Of a stretch of 64,000 bases of DNA, positions 39,098 to 46,728 are shown one piece after another. Within the stretch, counting starts at the first letter, position 1; every line of letters begins with the position of its first letter. The notes beneath the pieces were generated by a model. It saw nothing but the letters and a program-made list of their open reading frames with translations. It was not told where the DNA came from and searched no databases. Source of the DNA: Microbacterium rhizosphaerae (GTDB lineage Bacteria; Actinomycetota; Actinomycetes; Actinomycetales; Microbacteriaceae); the NCBI RefSeq assembly GCF_034120055.1, contig NZ_CP139368.1:1116001-1180000 (forward strand), written 5' to 3'. The position numbers were made by a program, and so were the translations under genes.

Positions 39098-40003
39098 ATG
39101 ACCGCCACCACTCTTCCCGCCCCGGCGGCGGGCGTACCCGTGAAGCCCCGCAAGAAGCGGTACACGAGCGATCAGATCACCCTGTCGCGGATGCTCTGGC
39201 GGATGCTCGCCGGGCTCGTCGTCGCGCTGTTCTTCATCCTCCCGTACCTGATCATGTTCTTCGGGTCGGTGAAGACGCAGGCGCAGATCCGCTCGGTCAC
39301 TCCCACGTACTTCCCCACGGAGTGGCACTGGGAGAACTACCTCACGATGTGGTCGACGCCCGAGACACCGCTCTTCCACAACCTCGTCTCGACCATCGTG
39401 ATCTCGGTGTGCGCGACGATCCTCGTGCTGTTCGTCTCACTGCCGGCTGCCTACTACACGGCGCGCTACCGGTTCCCGGGGCGGCTGGTGTTCCTGTTCC
39501 TCGTGATCGTGACGCAGATGCTGCAGCCGGCCGTGCTCACGTCGGGTCTGTTCCGCCAGTTCTTCGCGATGGGCCTGATCGACACGTGGACCGCGATGAT
39601 CCTCATCAACGCCGCGTTCAACCTCGCGTTCGCCGTGTGGATCATGCACGCCTTCTTCGCCGGTGTCCCCCGGGAGGTCGACGAGGCGGCGCAGATCGAC
39701 GGCGCCGGGCGATTCACCGTGCTCTTCCGGATCAACCTGCCCCTGGTCTGGCCGGGCATCGTGACGGCTGTCGTCTTCACGTTCGTCGCCTGCTGGAACG
39801 AGTTCGCCGCATCCCTCGTCATCCTGCAGACGGCCGACAACCAGCCTCTCTCGGTCGCGCTGACGAAGTTCGTCGGCCAGTATGCGACGTCGTGGCAGTA
39901 CGTGTTCGCCGTGTCCGTCGTCGCCGTCGTGCCGGTCGTCGTGCTGTTCATGCTCATCGAGAAGCGACTCGTGGGCGGACTCACCGCGGGCAGCGTGAAG
40001 TAG
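39098..40003 (+). CDS. Sugar ABC transporter permease (MalG type)
   Basis: A 301-residue permease with six helices and the EAA motif VDEAAQIDGAGRFTVLFRIN, then FVACWNEFAASLVIL as in MalG-type subunits. ATG 39098 lies 3 bp after the upstream stop, with GCAGGAGGCC as the ribosome binding site. It is the last gene of the transporter operon. A strong hairpin follows the stop by 15 bp. Confidence 0.92.
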   Translation: MTATTLPAPAAGVPVKPRKKRYTSDQITLSRMLWRMLAGLVVALFFILPYLIMFFGSVKTQAQIRSVTPTYFPTEWHWENYLTMWSTPETPLFHNLVSTIVISVCATILVLFVSLPAAYYTARYRFPGRLVFLFLVIVTQMLQPAVLTSGLFRQFFAMGLIDTWTAMILINAAFNLAFAVWIMHAFFAGVPREVDEAAQIDGAGRFTVLFRINLPLVWPGIVTAVVFTFVACWNEFAASLVILQTADNQPLSVALTKFVGQYATSWQYVFAVSVVAVVPVVVLFMLIEKRLVGGLTAGSVK

Positions 40004-40017
40004 AGACGCGGATGCCG

Positions 40018-40051
40018 GAAGCCCCCGGTTCTGCGCATAACCGGGGGCTTC
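40018..40051. terminator. Strong bidirectional terminator hairpin
   Basis: GAAGCCCCCGGTT and AACCGGGGGCTTC form a perfect 13-bp stem with an 8-nt loop. It sits between the convergent permease (stop 40003) and the YrdB-family gene (stop 40068), so it can serve both. Confidence 0.8.
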
Positions 40052-40067
40052 GAGCGCGAAGCGGGGA

Positions 40068-40445
40068 TCAGTCGAAGCGGCGACGCCCGGCGATCACGCC
40101 GACGGTGATCGCGATCACCGCGAAGACGAGGCCCACCCAGGCGAGGCCCATTCCCCACCACGCGAGCGTGGCGGCCAGGTAGACCAGCAGCTCGACGACC
40201 CCCCGGACGAACGGATGCACGGCGAGCACGGCGCGCGGCGACACGAACAGCGCCCACACGAGGATGGCGAGCACCGGCGCGCCGATGCCGACGATGACGT
40301 TCCACGGGAGCGCGAACGCCGCGAAGCCCCAGAACGCGAGTGTGCCGAAGGCGAAGAGCTCGCAGAAGAATGCGATGACGTCCACGGCTGACAGCGGCGG
40401 GCGCGTGCCGGCGGGCAGGGCGCTCTGGGGCGGGTTCTCGGGCAT
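40068..40445 (-). CDS. YrdB-family (DUF2568) small membrane protein
   Basis: A 125-residue protein with four predicted transmembrane helices (VDVIAFFCELFAFGTLAFWG, LPWNVIVGIGAPVLAILVWALF, VVELLVYLAATLAWWGMGL, WVGLVFAVIAITVGVIAG). Features such as FCELFAFGTLAFWGF and WALFVSPRAVLAVHPFVRG match the DUF2568/YrdB family of unknown function. The start ATG 40445 opens the conserved region after a short Pro-rich N-terminus. It is separated from the sigma factor gene (ending at 40531 on the same strand) by 85 bp with no recognisable feature. Confidence 0.8.
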   Translation of the reverse strand: MPENPPQSALPAGTRPPLSAVDVIAFFCELFAFGTLAFWGFAAFALPWNVIVGIGAPVLAILVWALFVSPRAVLAVHPFVRGVVELLVYLAATLAWWGMGLAWVGLVFAVIAITVGVIAGRRRFD

Positions 40446-40530
40446 CGTTCGATTCTACGGCGGACCGCTGGGAGCGCCGATCGGGTGCGGTGCTTCGTCG
40501 GCCGCACCGGTCGGCTGCACCCCTGGCGGC

Positions 40531-42111
40531 TCAGGCCCGGCTGAGCAGATCGCCCATGGCGATCTGCAGCGTCGTCGCACCCGGCACGAGGAACGACACG
40601 GACGCGTTCTGCACGACGTCCGACACCTTCGGTGTGATCACGATCGTCGCGATGCCGTCGGCCCCGGCGACCGCGGTGCCGCGCACGAAGCCGCGGGCCG
40701 TCGCCGTGATCGTCGCGCCGGGACTCGTCCGGACGGTCGCGGTGATCGTGACCGTGTTGCCGCCGCTGCGCGTGACCTGCACGCCGATCAGTGACGGGGC
40801 CACGACAGCGGGAGGTGCGACCGGCGGCGGCGGTGTCGTCGGAGGAGCGGTGATCGCCGGGGCGGTCGTGGACACCGACGCGGGAGCGGGAGCGGGAGCG
40901 GGCGCGGGCGCGGGCGCCGGGGCCGACGCGACGGGCGCCGTCGCCCTCGGCGCGACCGGTGCGGGTGCGGGCGGCGGAGAGACCGTGGCGGGCGCGACCG
41001 GAGCGGGATCGGTGCCGGAGGCAGCGGAGTCCGTCGTCTGAGGCGGTGCGGCGGCGGGAGCCGCGGCCTGCGCGCGATCGGCGGGAGCGGGGTGCGGCTG
41101 GTTCGCCAGCACGAACCCGAGCGCGACGGCGCCGGCTATCGCGATCCCGGCCGCCACGGCGCCGACGGTCATGGACGACGTGCCCGCTCCGGCAGTGGCG
41201 CCGCCGGCGCCGCCGGCGCCTCCTGCCCCCGCGTTGCCGGCCACGACGGCACCCGGGATGACGGATGACGGCATCCCCGCCACCGCGACGACCGCCGCCC
41301 CGCCGCCCTGCAGCGATGCGAGGTAGGCCGTGGCTCCGCCCACCCCGATGACGAGTGGCAGCAGCACGAGGGCGAGCCGGCGCGAGACCTCCTTGGCCTC
41401 CGACGCGACGATCGCGCAGCGCGCGCACTCGGCGAGGTGGGCCTCCACACGGTTCTTCGCGCGGATGCCGAGGTTTCCGCGCGCGTACGTGCCGAGCTTC
41501 TCGATCGTGAACTGGCACTCGGAGCCGTCCTCGATGGACCGCAGATGCGCCTGGATCCACGCCTCTCGCAGGCCCTCCCGTGCGCGCACGGCGAGCTGGG
41601 CGACGGCGTTCGCGCTCATGCCGAGCAGGGGCGCCGCCTCGGCGGGCTTCATCTGCTCGATCTCGGTGTACCAGAGCACCTCCTGCCACCGCGTGGGCAG
41701 GCTCCGGAACGCCTGGTTCGTGAGGCTGCGGTCGAGAGCCTCGTCGGTGGCGTGCGCACTCGCCTCGGGATCCTCGACGGCGTCGAGCTCGTCGATCGCC
41801 GTCTCCCTGTGGGAGCGTCCCCATCCGGCGGCCGTGTTGCGGATGCTCGTGAAGAGATAGGCGCGGAAGGCCCCCGTGGGCCCGCCCCCGCGCGTGATGG
41901 CCTGGAAGATGCGTGCGTACGCCTCCTGGACCAGGTCGTCGGCGTCGATGCTCGACGTGATGGAACGCGCCACGACGATGCCCGACCGGTAGTGCCTGCG
42001 CCAGAGCTCGCCGTACGCGGAGGCGTCTCCAGAGCGCGAGCGCAGCACGAGATCGCCGTCGCTCAACTCGGTGAGATGAGCCGCGGCGGGGGGCGCGTCA
42101 TCCGGTGACAT
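40531..42111 (-). CDS. ECF-type sigma factor fused to a zinc-finger, transmembrane, Pro/Ala-rich extracytoplasmic tail
   Basis: A 526-residue protein starting at ATG 42111 with AGAAGGACC upstream. Residues ~20-190 are an ECF sigma factor: region 2 has IDADDLVQEAYARIFQAI and region 4 LPTRWQEVLWYTEIEQMKPA then LLGMSANAVAQLAVRAREGL. Residues ~225-260 carry a putative anti-sigma zinc finger (RVEAHLAECARC, HxxxCxxC). Two hydrophobic stretches follow (RLALVLLPLVIGVGGATAYL and MTVGAVAAGIAIAGAVALGF). Then comes a long Ala/Pro region with repeated AP units, and a ~90-residue C-terminal domain with an Ig-like beta pattern (VTITATVRTSPGATITATA). A sigma factor and its own membrane tether in one chain implies release by proteolysis or conformational change. 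Known ECF groups with C-terminal extensions exist; this one's signal is unknown. Confidence 0.82.
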   Translation of the reverse strand: MSPDDAPPAAAHLTELSDGDLVLRSRSGDASAYGELWRRHYRSGIVVARSITSSIDADDLVQEAYARIFQAITRGGGPTGAFRAYLFTSIRNTAAGWGRSHRETAIDELDAVEDPEASAHATDEALDRSLTNQAFRSLPTRWQEVLWYTEIEQMKPAEAAPLLGMSANAVAQLAVRAREGLREAWIQAHLRSIEDGSECQFTIEKLGTYARGNLGIRAKNRVEAHLAECARCAIVASEAKEVSRRLALVLLPLVIGVGGATAYLASLQGGGAAVVAVAGMPSSVIPGAVVAGNAGAGGAGGAGGATAGAGTSSMTVGAVAAGIAIAGAVALGFVLANQPHPAPADRAQAAAPAAAPPQTTDSAASGTDPAPVAPATVSPPPAPAPVAPRATAPVASAPAPAPAPAPAPAPASVSTTAPAITAPPTTPPPPVAPPAVVAPSLIGVQVTRSGGNTVTITATVRTSPGATITATARGFVRGTAVAGADGIATIVITPKVSDVVQNASVSFLVPGATTLQIAMGDLLSRA

Positions 42112-42221
42112 GGTCCTTCTGCGGGCCGCGCTGTTCGGGTGACGCGACCCCTCGATTCTGCCGTCGGACGGATGCCACGGCAAACCCGGATCCGTGTCTT
42201 CACGGGCGTTTCGGGGCTCCA

Positions 42222-42250
42222 GGAACTTTTTCCGACTTTTTTCGGGAAGT
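42222..42250 (-). promoter_or_regulatory. A-tract direct repeat upstream of the fused sigma factor (autoregulatory promoter candidate)
   Basis: Read on the minus strand, the sequence is CCCGAAAAAAGTC followed directly by GGAAAAAGTTCC, two tandem GAAAAAGT units in otherwise ~70% GC DNA, 111-139 bp upstream of the sigma factor start. ECF sigma factors often activate their own GGAAC/AAGTTCC-like promoters. Assignment is inference. Confidence 0.4.
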
Positions 42251-42367
42251 CGCGTCATGGATCGCGGCATCCCCCGTCTCATGGGTGGAGACCGCACCCC
42301 GGAACGGGGGGATTCGTGAGGGGGCGGAGTGCGGAGCGGCGACGTCACATGACACGTCCGCGGGGGC

Positions 42368-42396
42368 CCGGCCGGCCTCGGGGGAGAGCCGGCCGG
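42368..42396 (-). terminator. GC-rich hairpin downstream of nagA
   Basis: CCGGCCGGC and GCCGGCCGG form a perfect 9-bp stem with an 11-nt loop, 74 bp past the nagA stop on the minus strand. There is no T-tract. It probably ends the hexosaminidase-nagA transcript. Confidence 0.5.
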
Positions 42397-42469
42397 CCCC
42401 GACTCCGTCGCCGGTGACCCGGCTGAGGGCCCGGCGCATCCCCAGTTAGCGCAAACCCTGTGAGGGCCG

Positions 42470-43633
42470 TCAGGCCGGGTCGCCGGCGACCCACACCGCT
42501 CTGACCGCGACCTCGTCGTCGAGCAGGACGGCGTCGGCGAGGAATCCGGGATGCAGCGACCCGAGGTCGTGGCCGCGGCCGACGGCACGGGCGGGCACGC
42601 GCGTGGCGGCCTCGACCGCGTCGATCACCGGCACACCGACCTCCTGCACGGCACGGCGGACGGCCGCATCCTGCGTCAGCGTCGATCCCGCGATCGAGCC
42701 GCCGCCCTCCAGCCGGGCGACACCGTCGACGACGTCGACCGCGAGCCCGCCGAGGTCGTAGCGGCCGTCGCCCGCGCCCGCGGCGGCCATCGCATCGGTG
42801 ATGAGCGCGATGCGACCACGCCCGTCGGCGGTGCGCGCGCTCGCGAAGGCGAGGCGCATGACGGCCGGGTGCACATGGATGCCGTCGGCGATGAGCTCGA
42901 GCGTGACCCGGTCGTCGGCGAGCGCCGCGGCGACCGGTCCGGGGGCACGGTGATGTATGCCGTCCATCCCGTTGAACGCGTGGGTCAGGATCGTCGCTCC
43001 GGCGTCGAAGGCGCGCTGCGCGGTCTCGAAGTCCGCGCCGGTGTGGCCGACGGCGACGGCGACGCCCGCATCCACGAACCGACGCACGGCGTCGAGGCCG
43101 CCGTCCAGCTCGGGGGCGACGGTGACCTGGCGGATGGTGCCGCGGCCCGCGGCGAGCAGCAGGTCGATGTCCTCCGCCGTCGGTGCGCGGAGCAGGGACG
43201 CGGTGTGAGCGCCCTTGTGCCCCGGATCGAGGAACGGTCCCTCGAGATGGGAGCCGAGGATCGTGGCATCCGTCTCGGCGAGGTCGGCGACCATCGCGGC
43301 CCGCGCCGCCAGCGCGGGGATCGTCGCCGTGACGAGCGAGAGCACGGCCCGGGTGGTGCCGTGCGACCGGTGGAGCGCGCGCGCGGCGGCCACGGCAGCG
43401 GGTCCGTCGTCGAACGCGACGCGTGCGCCGCCGTGGCCGTGGATGTCCACGAATCCCGGGGCGAGCAGCAAGCCCGCACCGTCGAACGCGGCGCGCGGCG
43501 CGAGGTCGCGCCATCCGTCTCCCGCCCCGGTCTCCACCACCCGCCCGGCGTCGAACGCCACCCAGCCATCGGCCCCACGGCCGTGCGCCTCCTCCGCGAG
43601 ACGGACGGAGTGGATGACGCGGTCGACCGTCAC
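42470..43633 (-). CDS. nagA: N-acetylglucosamine-6-phosphate deacetylase
   Basis: A 387-residue amidohydrolase that deacetylates GlcNAc-6-P to glucosamine-6-P, the substrate of nagB. Motifs are LLLAPGFVDIHGHGGARVAF, the metal-ligand segment GSHLEGPFLDPGHKGAH, VGHTGADFETA, THAFNGMDGIHHRAPG with metal/substrate His residues, ELIADGIHVHPAV and the catalytic Asp in LITDAMAAAG. The start GTG 43633 overlaps the stop of the hexosaminidase gene (GTGA), tying extracellular release of GlcNAc to its catabolism. The protein is full length. nagB lies on the other strand about 12 kb to the left. Confidence 0.94.
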   Translation of the reverse strand: MTVDRVIHSVRLAEEAHGRGADGWVAFDAGRVVETGAGDGWRDLAPRAAFDGAGLLLAPGFVDIHGHGGARVAFDDGPAAVAAARALHRSHGTTRAVLSLVTATIPALAARAAMVADLAETDATILGSHLEGPFLDPGHKGAHTASLLRAPTAEDIDLLLAAGRGTIRQVTVAPELDGGLDAVRRFVDAGVAVAVGHTGADFETAQRAFDAGATILTHAFNGMDGIHHRAPGPVAAALADDRVTLELIADGIHVHPAVMRLAFASARTADGRGRIALITDAMAAAGAGDGRYDLGGLAVDVVDGVARLEGGGSIAGSTLTQDAAVRRAVQEVGVPVIDAVEAATRVPARAVGRGHDLGSLHPGFLADAVLLDDEVAVRAVWVAGDPA

Positions 43634-45282
43634 CTCGCGGCCCAATCGATCTCGGGAGAGGCGAAGAAGTGGATGCCCTCGCGCGTCCACAGCGGGCCGA
43701 GCTGCCCGACGCGCGCGCGGAAGCCGCTCCACGTGCGCTCTGCGTCGGGGGCGGACTCCGCCGACGAGTGGGCCGCAGGCGCCGGCGACCACGCGATCTC
43801 GGCCGCCGACGCCAGGCGGGGGAAGGCCATCTCGTCGATGTCGTCCGCCGTGCGCAGGGTCTCCGACCACAGCGGCGCCTCGACCCCGAGGATGCTCTGC
43901 TCGCCGATGCCGTCGACGATCTTCGTCGGCTCCCACGAATAGGACCTCTCGACGCTCGTCGGGCCGTTCGCCCATGTGAGACCCAGGGCCGTGGAGGCGT
44001 CGTACTTCATGTCGAGGTAGGCCGCGTCAGCCGGCGACATGACGACCTTCGCGCCGTTCTCGACGAACGTGCGTGCCTGATCGTCCATGCCGTCGGTCGG
44101 CGTCCGGAAGCCCCAGTACTGTCCGACGGTGCTCGGGGCGATGCCGGTGGACGCCCCCGCCTCGTGCCAGGCGACCGGCGTCTTGCCCGCATCGGCGACG
44201 ATCTTCGTCACGCGATCGACGAACAGGCGGTAGTCCGCGGGCGCGATGCTGTGCGGCTCGTCGCCGCCGATGTGGATGTAGGGACCCGGCGTCATCACGG
44301 CGAGCTCCCGGACGACGTCCTCGACGAACGTGTAGGTCGCCTCATCGTGGATCTTCAGCGACGAGAACCCGACGGCGTCGCCGGTGTAGGGCTCTCCGGC
44401 GACGGGGATCTGCTGGTTGAACTTCTTCATCTCGTCGGTGATGACGGGCGCCTCGGCGAGCTCCGGGTAGGCGAGGCCGACGGCATGCGTGTGGCCGGGC
44501 AGGTCGATCTCCGGGACCACCGTCATGTGCCGAGAGGCGGCGTAGGCCACGATGTCGGCGAAGTCGGCCTTCGTGTAGAAGCCGCCCGGGTCGCCGCTCA
44601 TCGAGGTCGTCGAGGCGCGCTCGGTGAGCTTCGGACGGGAGTCGATCCGGATGCGCCATCCCTGGTCGTCGGTGAGGTGGAGGTGCAGGACGTTGAGCTT
44701 CAGCGACGAGGCGTCGTCGATGTAGTGCTTGACCACGTCGACGGGGAAGAAGTGGCGGGCGACGTCGAGCATCGCTCCGCGGTAGGCGAACCGCGGATGA
44801 TCGGAGATCTCCGTCGCCTCGGCCTGCCACGTGCCGTCGCGCTCTCGCAGCAGCTGCGTGAGCGTCTGCACGCCGTAGAAGAGGCCGGCCTCGTCGGCGC
44901 CGGTGATGGTGACCCCGGCGGCGCTCGCCTGCAGCGTGTAGGACTCGGGCGACGCGCCCGCCGCGATGCGCAACACGACGTCGTGCGCCGATCCGGCGCC
45001 CGACGCCGTCTGCAGCCGCAGTCCGGTGGCCGCGCCGAGCAGCTGGACCGCGAGCCGAGCCGTGGCCTCGGCATCCGTCGCCTCCGTACGGACCGTCGAC
45101 GACGTGCCGAGCGTGAAGGGCTTCGCGGACGCATCCGCCTTCTGCGATGCCGGGAGAGGGACGACTGCGGTCACGGATGATCCTTCTTCGGAGGGGGCGT
45201 GGGATGCGGCGGAGCCGGGTGTGCAGGCCGCCAGCGCCACCGCGGCCAGCACGACGATACCGACCGCCGCGGTGCGCTTCAT
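43630..45282 (-). CDS. Secreted lipoprotein beta-N-acetylhexosaminidase (GH20)
   Basis: A 550-residue glycosidase. MKRTAAVGIVVLAAVALAAC is a lipoprotein signal with lipobox LAAC (Cys ~20). A GH20b N-terminal domain is followed by the catalytic barrel: FAYRGAMLDVARHFF, LNVLHLHLTDDQGWRI, PEIDLPGHTHA and the catalytic Asp-Glu pair in YIHIGGDEPHSI. It removes terminal GlcNAc or GalNAc from chito-oligosaccharides or glycans at the cell surface. The start ATG 45282 has a TAGGTTTCC stretch upstream, which also forms part of a possible ROK-type operator (CTAACAAA core at 45293). It forms an operon with nagA and is divergent from glyA. Confidence 0.93.
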   Translation of the reverse strand: MKRTAAVGIVVLAAVALAACTPGSAASHAPSEEGSSVTAVVPLPASQKADASAKPFTLGTSSTVRTEATDAEATARLAVQLLGAATGLRLQTASGAGSAHDVVLRIAAGASPESYTLQASAAGVTITGADEAGLFYGVQTLTQLLRERDGTWQAEATEISDHPRFAYRGAMLDVARHFFPVDVVKHYIDDASSLKLNVLHLHLTDDQGWRIRIDSRPKLTERASTTSMSGDPGGFYTKADFADIVAYAASRHMTVVPEIDLPGHTHAVGLAYPELAEAPVITDEMKKFNQQIPVAGEPYTGDAVGFSSLKIHDEATYTFVEDVVRELAVMTPGPYIHIGGDEPHSIAPADYRLFVDRVTKIVADAGKTPVAWHEAGASTGIAPSTVGQYWGFRTPTDGMDDQARTFVENGAKVVMSPADAAYLDMKYDASTALGLTWANGPTSVERSYSWEPTKIVDGIGEQSILGVEAPLWSETLRTADDIDEMAFPRLASAAEIAWSPAPAAHSSAESAPDAERTWSGFRARVGQLGPLWTREGIHFFASPEIDWAAR

Positions 45283-45292
45283 GTAAGGAAAC

Positions 45293-45300
45293 CTAACAAA
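45293..45300. promoter_or_regulatory. CTAACAAA box in front of the hexosaminidase-nagA operon
   Basis: The 8-mer CTAACAAA, the core of the right arm of the ROK operator at 23844, lies 11 bp upstream of the hexosaminidase ATG. The surrounding sequence on the coding strand (GTTAGG TTT CCTTAC) is itself an imperfect palindrome running to the start codon. It is a candidate site for the ROK repressor. Confidence 0.4.
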
Positions 45301-45332
45301 TAGGCGACGGGACGGACAAGTGGCCTTTCGAC

Positions 45333-45338
45333 TATGCT
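45333..45338 (+). promoter_or_regulatory. Predicted -10 element of the glyA-folD promoter
   Basis: TATGCT lies just before the riboswitch aptamer, placing the transcription start near 45345. No clear -35 is visible. Confidence 0.4.
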
Positions 45339-45340
45339 CG

Positions 45341-45446
45341 GCTTGTCGCGACTGGCGTATGAGGTGGTCACCACCGGGGAGCGACTTCACGGCATTCGAC
45401 CGCGCGCCTGGGCCGATGTGTTCTTTTACCGATCGCAGCCGTGAAG
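45341..45446 (+). promoter_or_regulatory. ZTP (pfl motif) riboswitch controlling glyA-folD
   Basis: The leader contains the conserved ZTP-riboswitch words GCGACTGGCG (45348-45357), a short hairpin GGTGG-TCA-CCACC, CCGGGGAGCGA, and the 3' domain CCGCGCGCCTGGGC ending near 45413. This class senses ZTP/ZMP (10-formyl-THF shortage) and turns on folate and purine genes; glyA and folD are classic targets. CTTCACGGC at 45385-45393, between the two aptamer halves, is perfectly complementary to GCCGTGAAG at 45438-45446, which overlaps the glyA Shine-Dalgarno. A translational switch is therefore likely. No terminator T-tract is visible. Confidence 0.88.
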
Positions 45447-45453
45447 GGAAGCC

Positions 45454-46728
45454 ATGACCGACCAGTTCTTCAACGCCCCGCTCGCCGAGGTCGATCCCGA
45501 GATCGCCCAGGTGCTCGAGCGGGAGCTCGAGCGTCAGCGCGGCTACCTCGAGATGATCGCCTCCGAGAACTTCGTGCCCGTGTCGATCCTGCAGTCGCAG
45601 GGCTCCGTGCTGACGAACAAGTACGCCGAGGGCTACCCGGGCCGCCGTTACTACGGCGGCTGCGAGGAGGTCGACGTCGCGGAGGAGCTCGCCATCCAGC
45701 GCGCCAAGGAGCTGTTCGGCGCCGCCTTCGCCAACGTGCAGCCGCACTCCGGCGCCACGGCCAACGCCGCGGTGCTGCATGCGATCGCGCGGCCCGGCGA
45801 CACGCTGCTCGGTCTCTCGCTCGACCAGGGCGGCCACCTTACCCACGGCATGAAGATCAACTTCTCGGGCCGGCTCTACAACATCGTCGCCTACGGCGTC
45901 GACCCCGAGACCTCCGTCATCGACATGGACGAGGTCGCCCGCCTCGCCCGCGAGCACCAGCCCAAGGTGATCATCGCCGGCTGGTCGGCGTACCCGCGTC
46001 AGCTCGACTTCGCGCGCTTCCGCGAGATCGCCGACGAGGTCGGCGCGCTGCTGTGGGTCGACATGGCGCACTTCGCCGGCCTGGTCGCCGCCGGCCTGCA
46101 CCCGAACCCGGTGCCGCACGCGCACGTCGTCTCCTCGACGGTGCACAAGACGATCGGCGGACCCCGCTCGGGCTTCATCCTCACCAACGAGGAGGACATC
46201 GCCAAGAAGATCAACTCGGCCGTCTTCCCGGGGCAGCAGGGCGGTCCGCTCATGCACGTCATCGCCGCCAAGGCGACGGCGTTCAAGCTCGCGGGCACGC
46301 CCGAGTTCACCGAGCGCCAGGAGCGGGTCCTGCGAGGTGCGCACATCATCGCCGAGCGGCTCTCGCAGCAGGACGTGAAGGATGCCGGCATCGCAGTGCG
46401 GTCGGGTGGCACCGACGTGCACCTCGTGCTCGTCGACCTGCGCGACGCGGCGATCGACGGCAAGCAGGCCGAGGACCTCCTGCACGAGATCCACATCACC
46501 GTCAACCGCAACGCCGTGCCGAACGACCCGCGTCCGCCGATGGTGACGTCGGGGCTGCGCATCGGCACGCCCGCGCTGGCGACCCGCGGCTTCGGCGACG
46601 CCGAGTTCACCGAGGTGGCCGACGTCATCGCGCTCGCGCTGCAGCCGGGGGCGGATGTCGAGGCGCTGCGTGCGCGTGTGGCCGCCCTGACCGCGGCCTT
46701 CCCGCTGTACCCGGGCCTGCAGCAGTAA
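45454..46728 (+). CDS. glyA: Serine hydroxymethyltransferase
   Basis: A 424-residue PLP enzyme interconverting serine and glycine while charging tetrahydrofolate to 5,10-methylene-THF. Landmarks are [62 protein letters not shown], and the PLP-lysine segment [22 protein letters not shown] 45454 has GAAGGGAA just upstream, within the riboswitch-controlled leader. Its TAA overlaps the folD start (TAATG). Together with folD it supplies one-carbon units for purine synthesis; the ZTP riboswitch links both to the purH step encoded at 5.9 kb. Confidence 0.97.
   Translation: MTDQFFNAPLAEVDPEIAQVLERELERQRGYLEMIASENFVPVSILQSQGSVLTNKYAEGYPGRRYYGGCEEVDVAEELAIQRAKELFGAAFANVQPHSGATANAAVLHAIARPGDTLLGLSLDQGGHLTHGMKINFSGRLYNIVAYGVDPETSVIDMDEVARLAREHQPKVIIAGWSAYPRQLDFARFREIADEVGALLWVDMAHFAGLVAAGLHPNPVPHAHVVSSTVHKTIGGPRSGFILTNEEDIAKKINSAVFPGQQGGPLMHVIAAKATAFKLAGTPEFTERQERVLRGAHIIAERLSQQDVKDAGIAVRSGGTDVHLVLVDLRDAAIDGKQAEDLLHEIHITVNRNAVPNDPRPPMVTSGLRIGTPALATRGFGDAEFTEVADVIALALQPGADVEALRARVAALTAAFPLYPGLQQ

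Larger units (their letters stand above)
42112..42469. other. Gene-free 358-bp region between nagA and the sigma factor gene
   Basis: No credible reading frame is present on either strand. The left half holds the upstream region of the sigma factor gene, including the A-tract direct repeat at 42222-42250. The right half holds a nagA terminator-like hairpin at 42368-42396 and GC-rich filler. Two TGAGGGCC-like words at 42424 and 42461 do not have the spacing of the four-box repeats. Confidence 0.6.

Noticed and set aside
42424..42470. Possible fourth copy of the four-box repeat near nagA
   Set aside because: Only two TGAGGGCC-like words, same orientation, 37 bp apart. The 19-30-19 geometry and inverted arms are absent.
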